Origin: Cyclaneusma minus
Taxonomy: Eukaryota; Ascomycota; Leotiomycetes; Marthamycetales; Marthamycetaceae
DNA length: 64,000 nucleotides
Assembly (NCBI GenBank): GCA_037179335.1
Contig: JAKZHN010000043.1
Span: 1 to 64,000 of the forward strand
Reading direction: 5' to 3'
This document shows positions 1 through 11,490 of the stretch, in pieces (positions within the stretch are counted from its first letter, which is position 1; every line of letters starts with the position of its first letter). The position numbers and the translations under genes are program-made. A model generated the notes under the pieces. The model worked only from the letters and a program-made list of their open reading frames with translations. It ran no database searches and was not told where the DNA came from.

Positions 1-504
1 CCGCCCCAGTCCGGTCGCCCCCACCGCCTTGGTCCGCCCCCCCCACCCCCTCCCCCTCCTCTTCACAAACCATCACTGGGGCGCCCACCGCTTGGTCATT
101 AATTTGCACCCCCCCCCCCCCCCCCCCCCCCATGACAGTGCCATGAAGAAAATCTGTACGAGTGCAACTTGATTGAAAACATCCGGTTTGACGAGTAATA
201 ACTTCTAATCATCTACCTTCTAATTTATTATATCTGGCTCGTGGGTTGAGGGAGGCACCATATAGGCCAAGTGCGTAGTCCCAAATTAGCCACCATGTCG
301 GAAGATGCCGGACCGATGATGATGACAGCGACGGCCGACGGCCCTTTTTCAATTTCCCATCATTTCCAAAAGTCCCCAACGATCACAAAATCGCATGCGC
401 CACCCACCCATCCTCAATCATGAAGTTATAGCAAGCGCCTTCTGCAAACCTTCATTATCGTCAACAGACTTTTGCAGAACCTTGATTCTCCCTGAACTGT
501 CAAA
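1..504. other. Upstream region of the ABC1 kinase-like gene, low-complexity at the edge
   Basis: No coding region is supported here. The first 60 bases are strongly C-rich, and a 23-base run of C follows. From about 170 on, the sequence is ordinary mixed-composition DNA that probably contains the promoter and 5' leader of the kinase-like gene starting at 505. I see no convincing TATA box and no repeat that matches elsewhere in the window. Confidence 0.5.
109..131. repeat. Poly-C tract (23 C)
   Basis: This is an uninterrupted run of 23 cytosines after the bases TTTGCA. Shorter C runs occur at positions 35-60. Such a tract is prone to length error in sequencing and assembly, so its exact length should not be trusted. 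Confidence 0.9.
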
Positions 505-2311
505 ATGAAGGGCTTCAATCCGATCATACTGGCCAGACAGACGCCCACGTGGGTGTGTCGACGGTGCGCAAATCAGACTTTCAAGACCACGCGACCGCCG
601 CGATGGTACGCTACTCAGGGCACCGCTTTCACCTCCAACTCGGTAGCCTCCACGATACCGAGAACGAAGAAATCGAACAAGGGGCTGGTGACGCTTGCGA
701 TTGTGGGCGGATTGGGTGCTTTGGGATATGCTTATAAGGATGAGATACGACATGGCTATTTGGCGGCGGAGAGGAGTGCGAGGGTGGTGAATACGCTTTA
801 TCGATGCATCAGGGATTATCAGACGACGTTGAGGCAGAATGAGGGGATTGCGGATAGGGAGGAGAGGAGTAGGAATTTGAGGGAGTGTCATAGGAGATGC
901 GCGAAGAGGACGATGAGGGCGTGTGAGAGGAATGGGAGTATTTTTATTAAGTTGGGGCAGCATCTGGTATGTGGTGTCTTTTTTTCCTGCTGTTGGGATG
1001 GCATGGGATAGGGGCATTTTGCTAATGTGGCGATAGAGTGCCTTGAGTTACCTCCTTCCGATCGAATGGACCTCGACGTTTATCCCACTGCAGGATAAGT
1101 GCCCGGTCTCGTCAATCGAGTCCTTAGAAGCTATGTTCTTCGAGGACACCGGCGCACACATCTCCGACTTCTTTTCCGAATTCGCGCAAGAACCTATAGG
1201 GGCAGCGTCTCTGGCGCAAGTGCATTTGGCGACACTGAAAGAGACAGGTCAGAAAGTTTGCGTCAAAGTACAACATCCAGCACTCGCAGAGTGGGCACCA
1301 CTCGACCTTTGGCTTACCCGCTTCTCCTTCGCAAAACTCAAGCAATTCTTCCCCGAATACGACCTCGAATGGCTCTCCTCAGAAATGGACACATCCCTCC
1401 CCCAGGAACTCGACTTCACCAACGAAGCCAAAAATGCTCTCCGCACCAAAGAATACTTCTCCCCGCTCCCCTACCCCCTCGTCATCCCTTCTGTCATCTG
1501 GGCCAAGAAACGCATCATGGTCATGGAAAACGTATCCGGCCATCGCCTCGACGATCTAGAATATCTCGATTCTCACAACATCAACCGCGACGAAGTATCA
1601 GCTGCTCTTGCGCGCATCTTTAACGAAATGATCTTTGGCAGAGATGCGCCCCTGCACTGCGATCCCCACGGCGGCAACCTGGCCATTCGCCACAACCCTC
1701 ACCGACGCGGCGCAAACTTCGACATCATCCTCTACGACCACGGGCTGTACCGCGACATACCCCTCGACCTACGTCGTTCCTACGCCAAGCTCTGGCTCGC
1801 AGTAATCGACGCTGACGAAGGGCGCATGCGCAAATACGCACACGAAGTCGCCGGCGTCACAGACGCACAGTTTCCCTTGTTCGCCTCCGCAATTACCGGA
1901 CGTGATTATATGAGCGTAACCTCCGCAGCGATCACACAGCAAAAGCGGGGCGATGAGGAACGCAAACACATGTCGGGGAAACTTGCAGAGGGCAATTTGC
2001 TGTCTGAGTTGATTGGGCTGTTGGGGCAGGTGCCGAGGATTATGTTGCTCATCTTGAAAACCAATGATTTGACGCGGAGCTTGGATGAGAATTTAAAGAC
2101 GAAAGAGGGGCCGATGAGGGGGTTTTTGATTCTGGCGAGGTATGCGAGTCGGACGGTTTGGGAGGAGGAGTGGGAGAGGATTTGGGGGGAGGGTGGGTGG
2201 TTGGCGCCAATTCGCCTCGCTGGGGCGTGGATTTGGTTTGCGAGGGTCGAACTGAAGCTCGAGGTATTCGAGCTGTGGTTGAAGATTAAAAGGACGCTGG
2301 CGCTTGTGTAG
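505..2311 (+). CDS. Mitochondrial ABC1/ADCK-family atypical kinase-like protein (Mcp2/Cqd2-like)
   Basis: Two exons (505-966 and 1037-2311) give 578 aa; the 70-nt intron has GTATGT and TAG borders and joins KLGQH-L to SALSYLLP in frame. The N-terminus is basic and hydroxylated, like a mitochondrial presequence, and a hydrophobic segment lies near residues 61-77. Family signatures are visible in order: KLGQ (149-152), an Ala-rich loop GAASLAQVH (about 209-217), the VCVKVQHP lysine (231), QELDF (Glu 278), the catalytic-type loop HCDPHGGN (Asp 363, Asn 368) and YDHG (Asp 388). Known for the family: ABC1/ADCK proteins sit in mitochondria, and the yeast relative Mcp2/Cqd2 affects coenzyme Q distribution in the inner membrane. 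Assignment to the ADCK1-like branch is inferred from length and the LSALSYLLPIEWTSTF stretch. The gene stands alone beside the gene-poor region. Confidence 0.93.
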
Positions 2312-3283
2312 AAACTATGCTTGGGGTGGTATGAGTATGGAAAAAGGAGCATTATTGAATTTAGCGAGCATTGACGGAGTGTCTTGTTTCCTGACCGGCT
2401 TGGGAATAAGGGCTATAGACTAGACACGGAAAAAATACCCCGGTTAGACGCAAAGAAATTCATCAGAAGGCAGGAGTTCTCGGTTTTCAAGATTCGTGTC
2501 GGCAGGCCTCGGGTCCAGGATCGAGAGGAGCCCAAACCCCCTATTTCTTCACGTGACAACGAGGAGATACCTTACTCTTTCATAGCTATAAAGGTTTCTT
2601 GTCCCTCCATCGCTCAATCAACAATGGTGTTACCTCCAATGAAAGCCTAACCAGCCCGAGGAAGATGTATCTGATTCTTCCCCCGGCCGCCAAAAGACAA
2701 CGCGCAGGTTTACAGGCTCGCCCATCCAAGTCAAGTATTTCATCGATCAATCGGCAACGAGGTTGCTTCTCCAAAAGCTTCAGCAGATACCCCTACCGTC
2801 GTGTCTGTAACCGAGTGTCGAGTGTGGTTCTTGCCACTTCTGCTGTTCCCTAGTCTCGCAGCTGAGAGCTATCAGCTAAACCAGGAGGAAGTTAGGAGTT
2901 CTTGGCTACAAATACTAGATGATTGTTGCTGCTAGATCTGTGGGCTTACTTCCTTGCATGTAGGGACAACCTTGTCATTCGAGCTGGGATATGGGATCGT
3001 TAGTCCTTGGCTTCCATTGTTAATCTGGACATGTATGTTGTTTTTGTTTGCAAGTGTGGGGAGGGGTCTGGTCTCTGTATGCACCAGCGGCAGCGGCTAT
3101 TTTAAGACGGTTTAGGTTTACCTAGGGAGTTGGGCTGATGAGATATAAGCGTGCTCGGTGAGGAGCGTAAGGGGGTATTGTGAGCGCGCGGGCTTTGGGA
3201 GAGACCGAGAGTAGGTAGTATATAACAGGGCTCCTGCATAATGAGGGAACTACAACGAGGACAGAAAACTTACCTGTCTAACA
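2312..3283. other. Intergenic, no gene seen
   Basis: This is the 3' flank of the kinase-like gene. A TCACGTGA palindrome (2549-2556) and a CTATAAAG TATA-like box (about 2586) lie upstream of an ATG at 2623, but that frame stops after eight codons, so no gene is called. From about 3100 the sequence becomes AT-richer and runs into the decayed repeats that follow. Confidence 0.4.
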
Positions 3284-4045
3284 GATACCGGTGTTAGAAA
3301 ATCTAAATAATACAGAGGACAAAGTACCTAATAGAGTAACTTAGACATATCCCAGATTCTTAGCCTCCTAGGAAAACTAACGGATACCGGGGGAGTTCAA
3401 CTTTCCCATAAATACCGGGGTTAGAAGATTCATTTGATATAAGGGTGAGAACACCTTATGGAGTAGATTAGAAATATCCCAAGTCCCTGGCCTCTTAGAA
3501 AAACTAACAATTGCACTATGCAGCAATTAGAAAACCAAATAGATACCGGAGTTAGAAAGCTTAACGGCTAAATAAATACAATTGTTGGAAAAATCTTATT
3601 AATACAAAGGTGAGAACACCTAATAGAGTAGATTAGGAATATCTCCAGTTCTTGGCCTTTTAGGAAAACTAACCCTTACACTATACAGGAATTAGTGTCT
3701 GACCACCATGCAACCACCCTAGGAGTTAATGGCTTACCCATTAGCTCAGCCTTGGTGTGTCTTAGGCTAGCCCTCGGTTAGCGAGGGCTAGGGGGTATTC
3801 AGAGAGCCCACACTCTATCTACCTTTTACAACCAAGAACTATTACACCCATTCAGACCCCTACCATGAGTACTCATGTGACATACCGGTGATACCAAAAA
3901 TTAGGAAACCTAACGAACACCGGAGTTAGTGAGCTCAATGGACGGTCCAAGGAATACCGGGGTTGGAGAATCTGAGAGAAACCGGGCTTGGAATACCCAA
4001 CGAGGTAGATCAGAAATACCCCAAGTGTTTGGGACCTCTCAAGTC
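3284..4045. repeat. Cluster of degenerate repeats with a TACCGG-n-GTTAG motif
   Basis: At least three diverged copies of a block of roughly 100-130 bp lie head to tail (3284-3381, 3412-3508, 3542-3673), with a fourth more diverged copy at about 3952-4045. Each begins with a variant of GATACCGGxGTTAG. Each continues through GAGTAGATTAGAAATATCCC, and the first three end in GGAAAACTAAC. Copies differ at many positions, often by C/T and G/A changes. They carry no long open frame. I read this as an old, decayed tandem or transposon-derived repeat. Confidence 0.7.
3767..3791. repeat. Perfect 10-bp inverted repeat (hairpin)
   Basis: CTAGCCCTCG (3767-3776) is followed by a 5-base loop and its exact complement CGAGGGCTAG (3782-3791). 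It lies between repeat copies three and four, so it may be part of the same decayed element. Confidence 0.75.
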
Positions 4046-7000
4046 TTTTGAAACGCGCATTAACAAGATGATCAAGACAGGCATATCTCGAATGTTTCCA
4101 AACCTGAGGGCCTGGAAATTTGAAAGCAGGGATCGAAGGCCCTTGACGTAAGGATATCTTCGCCCAGGACCTCCTAAACTCAAAGCTAGCGGCGATACTG
4201 CGGATGCTGCCTGCTGCCTGCTCAGGGTTATCGCGTGGAAAAGCTACAGTATTGAACAAGCTTTTGATGGAAATGCCGTAGCGTCACAACCAAGAGCCAA
4301 GGAAAGCCTTCCCACCCTTAATTGGCCCAGAAAGTCTCCCAGCCGCCCAAGCATCGCAACACAACCACCTTAAACCGCTCCATCCACTCTCTCACCGCCC
4401 CCAAAACCCTCCCCTCGCGCGTTCGTCGGCTACAGCATCATCCCCAGCACCACTCGTAACACCACCGTCCCCTCGCCACTCATCCCCCCAACTCCTTCTA
4501 CCTTCACTTCCTCAGTCCACCTGCCCACCTGCCCCCACATCCCACTCCACCCATCAAACCCTCGGTTCAAAAACCCCACGCCGGACCCTCAAATCCATAT
4601 ATACCCATCTGCACTTATCCGTATCCTCGGATTCGCCTCAGGTACATCGGCACGTGGATCTGGCCACTCAGCGTGCTCAGCCAGCACCCCACGATAGACC
4701 CACAGGAAGGATAGCTACTGACACTGTACAGAGGATAAGTGCAGCATGCAAGAAAGAAGACTTTGAGATGCTGGTGCGTGATTGTGGGGACCGGAGGAGT
4801 GTGTAACAGCTGTGGTGTAACGGGATAAATGGGAGACGTGGGATGAGATGGGATCATGGGGGTAGGGCTTTAGCCGCTGGCTAGAGTATGATGCCGAGGG
4901 TATTGGGATCGGGAAGAGTAGTAATGAGTACCTAGATACTTTGCAGCGTGGGATAGATGATGATTTGCAGCACTCGCTGTGGTGGAACGGGAGGTTGATT
5001 GTCGTTGTGTTAAGCTGTATATGAAAGGGGGCGAGGGTATCCTTGAACTGATAGAGCGGGAATGGGATTTGCTCTTTGGGAGAACTGAGAATATTGGATT
5101 TGTGGGGTATTGTCGTACACAATATCGACGAGAGCAGTAAACCCCGGCCTACCTGTCCATCTCCTGTATCCACTCCTCCCTCTTCCTCTCAAGTCCAGGC
5201 TTCCAGCATCATGAAGCTTCCCAGCTGTCCCATACTTTGGAACTTGCCACCCAGCAGCTCCCTCACAGCCTGCCCGTAGCTTTTCCGCTTCTCGTTTTGT
5301 GGGGAAATCAGTAGGGTATCAAAGGAATCCCACCCTCGGGCTCCAGTCATGAAACACATCTCGGTTCGGTGCCGCCAGCCGTACATACCCTCTGCAATCT
5401 GCATCCATCCGAATCCCACCTCGCAAAGACACGCGACAGCCGACAATCCCCACATCGGCAGACCCAGAGCATGCCGGCATCCTTCGCATATTTAGACTTC
5501 CCGTGGGGTAGAAAGCCACAATGGTGGAGAATCAGGGGAATTTGGAATCCGGACATCTTTCCTCTTTACCATCCATTTGCATTGCATTCATCCGAATGAC
5601 ATATAGGCAAAATGCGTAGAAGCGAAAGCACGAGTTATCAAGAACATGGTGACACAGGAGACGCAAAGAGACGATGAATGACTTACACAGCATTATCACT
5701 ACGTACCGAAAGCCAGGCACGGGACACACGTGATACCTTCACGGTACCGTCGGTAGATTCCGACAAGGGACTCGGGAGACACAGGAGCAAAGCACGCAAA
5801 GCGTTGCGAAGCAAGGAGAACGACGGACCTGCCTCTCGGTGCGGGATGTTTCTTCAAGCCAACCATTCACGAGCCCGTTCCCGACTCATGCAGGTGGTGA
5901 CAGAAACAGGCGACAATGCGAGACTCGCAGTTCTGCTGCATCACTAGTCGTTCCCAGCACTTGTTGTTAGCTTCACGCCCTCGCAGTCGCATCAGCTTCG
6001 AGCTTGATACGGAGCTCATGAAGCTCGGTTTCGTTTTCTCTTTGCTTTTTCCACTCCACCCCCACGCACTGGAGTGCCGTGCTCGCAGCCAGCCCTCCAC
6101 ATCCCGAGCCAGGAATGCGTCAGGAATTGGTGGTTTGTGTAGCATGCGGCTACGGCAGGGTATGGATCAGACGATGCCTTGGTAGCGTCGCTGGTGCCTG
6201 TTTCAATTGCAGCTTGAGGGTGAAGCCATACGCGGCACGGCTGCCCTGTTTCTGTGCAGGGCGTGCCGTCAGGGGAACAGGAATTTCCGATTGTAAGCGC
6301 TCCAAGCCAGGCTCCTGAGCCGTGCTGAGTTGTTGGTTTGACAGAGGGGTCCGAGCAACGGCAAACTTTTTCGAATGGTCGAGTTTGCACCTTGTGTAGC
6401 GCTGGAGCCGTGAGATGATTGGTTTTTGGTGCTTTCAATAATGTTGTGCAAGGCGTGGTGAGAGTGGGTGGCTTTTGGTGGCTGCTGGGCCTCACCGTTG
6501 GTTGCTTTCTGATCAGGTACCAGAGGATTCCCTTGCTCCAGCACTCGCTGACAGCAGATGAGGCTCAAAAGCCTCACAAGCCCTCAAACGGTCCCTTACA
6601 GCACGGCCACCCTCGAGTGACGTCTGGTGTTGGATTGGAAAATTTCGAAGCAAAACTTTTACTCGGCTCGTCTCACCATGCTTTTATTGTTGTCGGATCC
6701 CGATCGACAATGCGGCGGGAAGAAACGGGAAGGCCGGAGCCTCGTCCCTGTCGAATCACCACATACCAACAGTTTCAACCACAGACCCTCGAGATCCCTT
6801 GAGAAAACCCACAAATGCAATCAAACTTCATTTCCAGGATTTTTGAGATTGCCGCCGCTTTGATCAAGAGTTAGCAGATCCGAGATCAAGGAATTGCGCA
6901 ACAGCCGCCCGTCTGTCCGAGCGAGCCGTCCGGATGTCTTTTGTTTCTTCCCGCCAGCTGCCAATTGCGAAATCCCCGAGTCCAAGATAGTTCCCGTCGC

Positions 7001-8834
7001 CGAAGCCGACTACTGGCTGCAAGTGATGTCGGGATTTTGTCACCTTTCTGCCTAAGTCCAGACCACCAAAGGTCCAAAGTCCCTTTAATCGAGACTTTCC
7101 ACTGCATGTGTTCCAGGAACCTCCCGCCATCAATCGAACCTTCTTTGCTCTGGCAGCTCCGACGTCGCTGTTACAGGAAAACCTTGCGCCATTTCTCGGG
7201 ATCCAGCCAAATTCAAGGGCCGCTGGACCGTGCCATGAACTTTCCGCCAGCTCGCCAATTCATCCCTCAATTGGTGCTATTTTGAGTTTTTTTCACCCCC
7301 AATTGAAGCTGTCAGCATGCACGCACACATCACCTCGCCGAAATTTTTCTTCTTGAATTTTCCGAGGCTAAGAATCTGCCAGCTCATCGCAACGCTTCGC
7401 CTTTCTTGTCGATGTTCTTGAATTTCATTTGCATCGGAGATCAGGCGGCTGATCGCTGATCCCGAATCATCCCATCGCCATCTCGTAGAAAATTCTTTCC
7501 TCGGTATCACAGAACTCGGTGCGAAAATATTTGCATGCCAGCTCACCATCATCATCTCCGCGTCGCTGATTCTAGAACTCGTAAGCCGCAGATGAAGAAT
7601 TTCTACTTCTATTCGCGTCCAGGTTCCACGAATGGTGTTTTCTAGATTCTAGAAGCATTCCAAGGACCATCGCACAGGGCCCCAAGCTAGTTTCAGCCCC
7701 ATGGATTTCAATCTTTCTCTTTCGGCTTCAAGTTTTTGACAGCAACGCCTGACCGGCAACGAACGCCAATGAAACGCCAACAGGCAAGACTCGGGGCCAA
7801 GCCAAGCCAACAACGGGGCATTGAAGCAACTGCAAAGAATGGGGGTGGATACAGGAAGTTGCACAGAGGCCCCAGATGGGTGTAGCTGTCCGCACGCCTA
7901 CCCCCCGACCCCTGCTCTTTGTGGGGTAAGCTCCCCTTACCTAAGCCACACTCACGGAGGATTCAAGGAGAGAGGCTGAGAGCTACGCACCCCTTGCGCG
8001 ATGCTGTTTCAGGAACCAGCTCACCAGTCAAGCAAGCAAGCTCAAGCAAGTCTCGCGTCACTGCTTCTGTGGAGATACGTTTCGGAGAGAATGCTGGCCT
8101 CATACGATTCTGCCAAAAACTCAGAACATGACCACGTTCAAGTCGGTGCAGTAGTTGCACGAGAAAAGGGGTCCCTTCGGTCTAAGCGTACCGAGTAAAT
8201 TAAATGGCTCTGGTCATGGCGTGACGAGACTTCCCAACACAAATATGTACCGATGTACACAAATCACAAACATACTCAATCTTTCCGACTTGGAGGCTCT
8301 TACGAGTGCTTTGGCTGGCTATTGGAGGAGTCAAAAGAGTGGAAACGAGCGAATCTTCTCCACCTGCAGATGATGTGCTAAATCTAATCCAACGACATCC
8401 TGTGTTTCCCACCCAACGAACATTCACCTGTGTGCTTCTCACCTCCCAGTGGCCCAGCCGCCCAACTCAATAACATTAACGTCCAGCCTCGTGGAATCGT
8501 GGTGTTGCTCAATTGGCCCATCTCCAAACTTTCCAAACCCCAGTCCTCCCAGCCACAACGTTCCAGCAAACTCCAGCGTCGCATTTTTTCCTGTTTACTT
8601 CACAACTTTGACATGGCAACAACGTCAAATCGAAACGTTTTGAATCCAATGATATGCGCATGTTGCAATTGACAAGAAAACTCTGCAGTTGCGTGCAACG
8701 TTGACCCCGACGAGACCAACCACCAGCGACATCAAACCATGTCAGTTGATCGTCCCCTACGTCCCAAGCATCGCCATAGTGCCCGTCACTAGCTCCCCAC
8801 GATCCACGTCCTTACTACCGTATGCTAGCACTTC
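4046..8834. other. Gene-free stretch of about 4.8 kb
   Basis: No frame here shows recognisable protein domains, and open frames longer than about 150 codons are absent or compositionally odd (Pro/Ser/His-rich shadows). The stretch is not obviously a transposon: no transposase, integrase or reverse-transcriptase motif was seen in any frame, and no long terminal repeats. The segment TGAGCCGTGCTGAG near 6317 recurs near 9087. Long non-coding transcripts cannot be excluded. Confidence 0.4.
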
Positions 8835-9084
8835 CGTACCCAGTGGTACCGCTAAGGTACCTCCGCGTACCTTCGTAAATAACTCCCGTCTCGAGTAACA
8901 TAGCGGTGACCCCGTGCTACAACGTACTAAGCCTTAAGGAACTCCTCACAAGTGTATGAACGCCTGGCCGCCTTTCCAAATTCCCAGCCGTGCCATTGTT
9001 CCAGTCGTAGAAACCTGTTAGCGCGTATCCACCGAGCTGAACACCCGAAAGTGGTACGGACCAGGTACCTAGGTACAAGGTACG
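8835..9084. repeat. Cluster of GGTAC(C) hexamer-like sites
   Basis: GGTAC or its complement occurs repeatedly in two groups, around 8835-8872 (CGTACC, GGTACC, AGGTACCT, CGTACC) and 9053-9083 (GGTACGG, AGGTACCT, AGGTAC, AGGTAC). The local density is far above that of the neighbouring DNA. No gene is adjacent, so any regulatory meaning is speculative. Confidence 0.5.
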
Positions 9085-9523
9085 GCTGAGCCGTGCTGAG
9101 CAAGCCTGCAGACCCGCGCCGTTGGCGAGGTATAGCTACTTGCGGCAAAGTACAGAGCGCTGAGCGACATGTACCCGTCTATAGCCTAGCCGCTGTATTA
9201 TTATTATTGGAAAATATGGAAGATCCGAAATGGACCCCACGGAAGGTTAGCCGGTTAGGGGATCTTTGTTAAGCTGCTGACGGGTCTGCTAAGGCGCTGA
9301 TATTGGGTGAACGGTAGTGTGGGATCATGGATGCAGGATGACGGATTGATGTTGGTATATTGCAAATCAAGAGCCGTCAAGATCAAAACTCACAGTTCCA
9401 TTTGAAAGGAACCACCTAGCCGTCTAGGTGCCGTAGCTCCAAACATTCGAAAAGACTGAAAATTTGCAAATCCGGAGCGTAACTACTTCGTCAAACCTCT
9501 CGTCATGAGCCTTCCACGATCTC

Positions 9524-9728
9524 GTCATTGTCAATGACACAATAACATTGCCGTAGAACATCTGTCTGGAGCCGCCAGGCACCGCTACATCAAAAATTCC
9601 CCCCCAAAAAAAGCAATGACATCGTCAAACGCCGGTCATTGTCCATGACGCCCTGCCGGCTACCGCCAAAAGCAATGACATCGTCAAGGCCCAACACCAA
9701 AGGCCCAGAAACAATGACAACAAATGAC
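9524..9728. promoter_or_regulatory. Cluster of CAATGAC/GTCATTG half-sites
   Basis: A perfect palindrome GTCATTG-T-CAATGAC lies at 9524-9538 and a near-perfect one (GTCATTGTCCATGAC) at 9635-9649. An 18-base direct repeat AAGCAATGACATCGTCAA occurs at 9611-9628 and 9670-9687. Further CAATGAC or AATGACG sites lie near 9712 and 9723. This pattern looks like a multi-site protein-binding region, but no promoter or gene next to it could be supported, and the nearest gene (the Ecl1-family gene) reads toward it. The function is inferred only. Confidence 0.45.
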
Positions 9729-11024
9729 GTACTCCAGGGATTCATCCACTTCATCGGTGACAGCACCGTGTCATCATCAATCTACATGTAAAAAAAAATC
9801 TCTCTGCTGCGGCGTTTCGCACAGACACCCGCCACCGGGCCCTCGTAGCACGGTTTTGCATTCGAAAAATGCTTTGACGATGAACTGGGGCCTCATGTTC
9901 GTAATCACCCTGATCGGCGATGAGCTCAGATCACCGATCGACAGTGGGGTCCCGGGTCCCGAGGTCGAGAAGAAGAGAAAGCAAAAGGGAGAAGGAAAAG
10001 AAAGGAGCTTCCAGAACTGTCTCAGGAGCTGAGCTGCTGAGCTCTTTGGTGGGCTGGCGCCCTGGCAGGAGCATGCAGGGCTGCCAGGGCAGAACTGGCA
10101 GCTGGACAAGAGCTGCAAGTCATGCAATCCTCACTGAGTAACCATAGGTGTTGGAAATGTGGAGAGACAAGTGCCTCACATGAATACATGAAAAGAAAAT
10201 ATCACACGAGAGCAGACACAAATGACGTTGTAGACAAGTTTCTTGATGTGGCCAACATGTTCAATTTTGAGAAACATGAGGCGGAGTTCGATTTCGATAT
10301 CCCCTAAGACGCTCTGTAGCGTTGTTATGTGAACAAATGCCAGTGATAGCAACTGGAAGCAAAGACAGACAGCCATCCCATCCATATCATGCCATGCCAG
10401 TCCCAAAGCTCCGTCGCTTGCCCGCCTGCCTGTACCAAGAGACCCATACATGAGGAGATGATGTGAGAGAATAAGTAGAGTTGGGTATCGTCGTATCAAC
10501 ACGCCTTCGAAAATCTAGTCCCCGAGCACCGAATGACCCAGGAGAAGCAATTTCGAGTGGTCGTGAGGAGAGATGATGGACCTCATGTGATGAGAGGAGC
10601 TTCCAGTATTCGCCGTAACAATTCCGCCAAATCCTTCCGTTGTGTCCCAGTCAGCGCCATTCAAGCCAGTCTTGTACCAAAGTCCCAAAAGAATCCCAAA
10701 GCCTCCCATCCGTTCCCCGATGATGTTGTAAATGCCCGCAGATATAACTGAGAGGCTTGTGCTGACGAAAACTTGAACCGAAATTAAAAAACTTTTTTGG
10801 TGTGATGCAGAAGATGTTCCGATGGCTCCAATGGGTATGCTGTGCTTGCTTTTTTTGGTGGATGTACAATTGTGAAAGATGATGCGCCGATGTCCTGTAT
10901 GCTGCTACAGTAGAATGTCCGACGAGTGGTCCGCCCAAGTTGATGCGATGCCTTGTATGCGATGAGGGAAATGAAATGGTGTGTGCTGTGTGTGCTGTGA
11001 TTGTATTTGTTGTGGAGGAACAGT
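9729..11024. other. Intergenic, 3' side of the Ecl1-family gene
   Basis: No gene is supported. Reading frames that extend the downstream gene on the minus strand beyond its TAG at 11025-11027 lose all family similarity and become Ser/His/Thr-rich, as expected for an untranslated 3' region. Confidence 0.45.
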
Positions 11025-11490
11025 CTAGGCAGATTGCCGACGAGTGTAGCGGGACTGGTCGAAGGAACTGGCGTATGCTCGGAGGGCTTTGCGAGAATCG
11101 TCGGAGCTGCAGAGGCTCTCCGGATGTTGACGAGGAGCTCTGCATGGAGAAGAGTGACGATTGGGAGGAGGAAGGCGTCAGAGAAGCTTTCTGCGTGTAG
11201 CTGGTTTGTGCCGAGTGGGTCCTTGAGATGGAGTATTGGGAAGTCTGAGGCGAGGATGGTGCTCCCCATTTGTGAGCTTCGAAGTTGTAGGCGGGTGGCA
11301 GATAGAGGCCTTGGGTTGACGACTTCGAGGACCACGATTCTGGGCCATGCTGAGCTGTGGGCGAGCTTGCTTCGGAGCCGGAGCTGACATACTCGGCGAG
11401 ACGGCAGGCTTCTGAGCAGTAGGCTCCTCGGTCTGTCTGCCTGTCACAGGCAAGGCAGAAGTCGGGAGACCAATCCATGTTCAACGACAT
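11025..11490 (-). CDS. Ecl1-family (life-span regulatory factor-like) small protein, frame interrupted
   Basis: The ATG at 11490 opens MSLNMDWSPDFCLACDRQTD followed by GAYCSEACRLAEY, the Cys-rich N-terminal signature of the fungal Ecl1/life-span regulatory factor family. A Ser-rich stretch follows. The conserved C-terminal block RAYASSFDQSRYTRRQSA, ending at the TAG (11025-11027), is present but in another frame, one base out of register. Either a 52-nt intron (11158-11107, GTCACT..CAG) restores the frame and gives 137 aa, or the gene carries a one-base frameshift. The putative donor is poor, and the skipped sequence (LFSMQSSSST) is Ser-rich like the exon around it, which favours a frameshift or sequencing error. 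Family knowledge: Ecl1 proteins extend chronological life span in fission yeast under starvation. Both ends are confident; the middle is not. Confidence 0.65.

Noticed and set aside
2599..2853. Small plus-strand frame after a TATA-like box and TCACGTGA site
   Set aside because: 84 codons without similarity. The ATG nearest to the TATA box is followed by a stop after eight codons.
9724..10032. Plus-strand open frame after the CAATGAC array as its target gene
   Set aside because: 102 codons with no domain, ending in a Lys/Glu-rich run caused by purine-rich DNA. No splice extension found.
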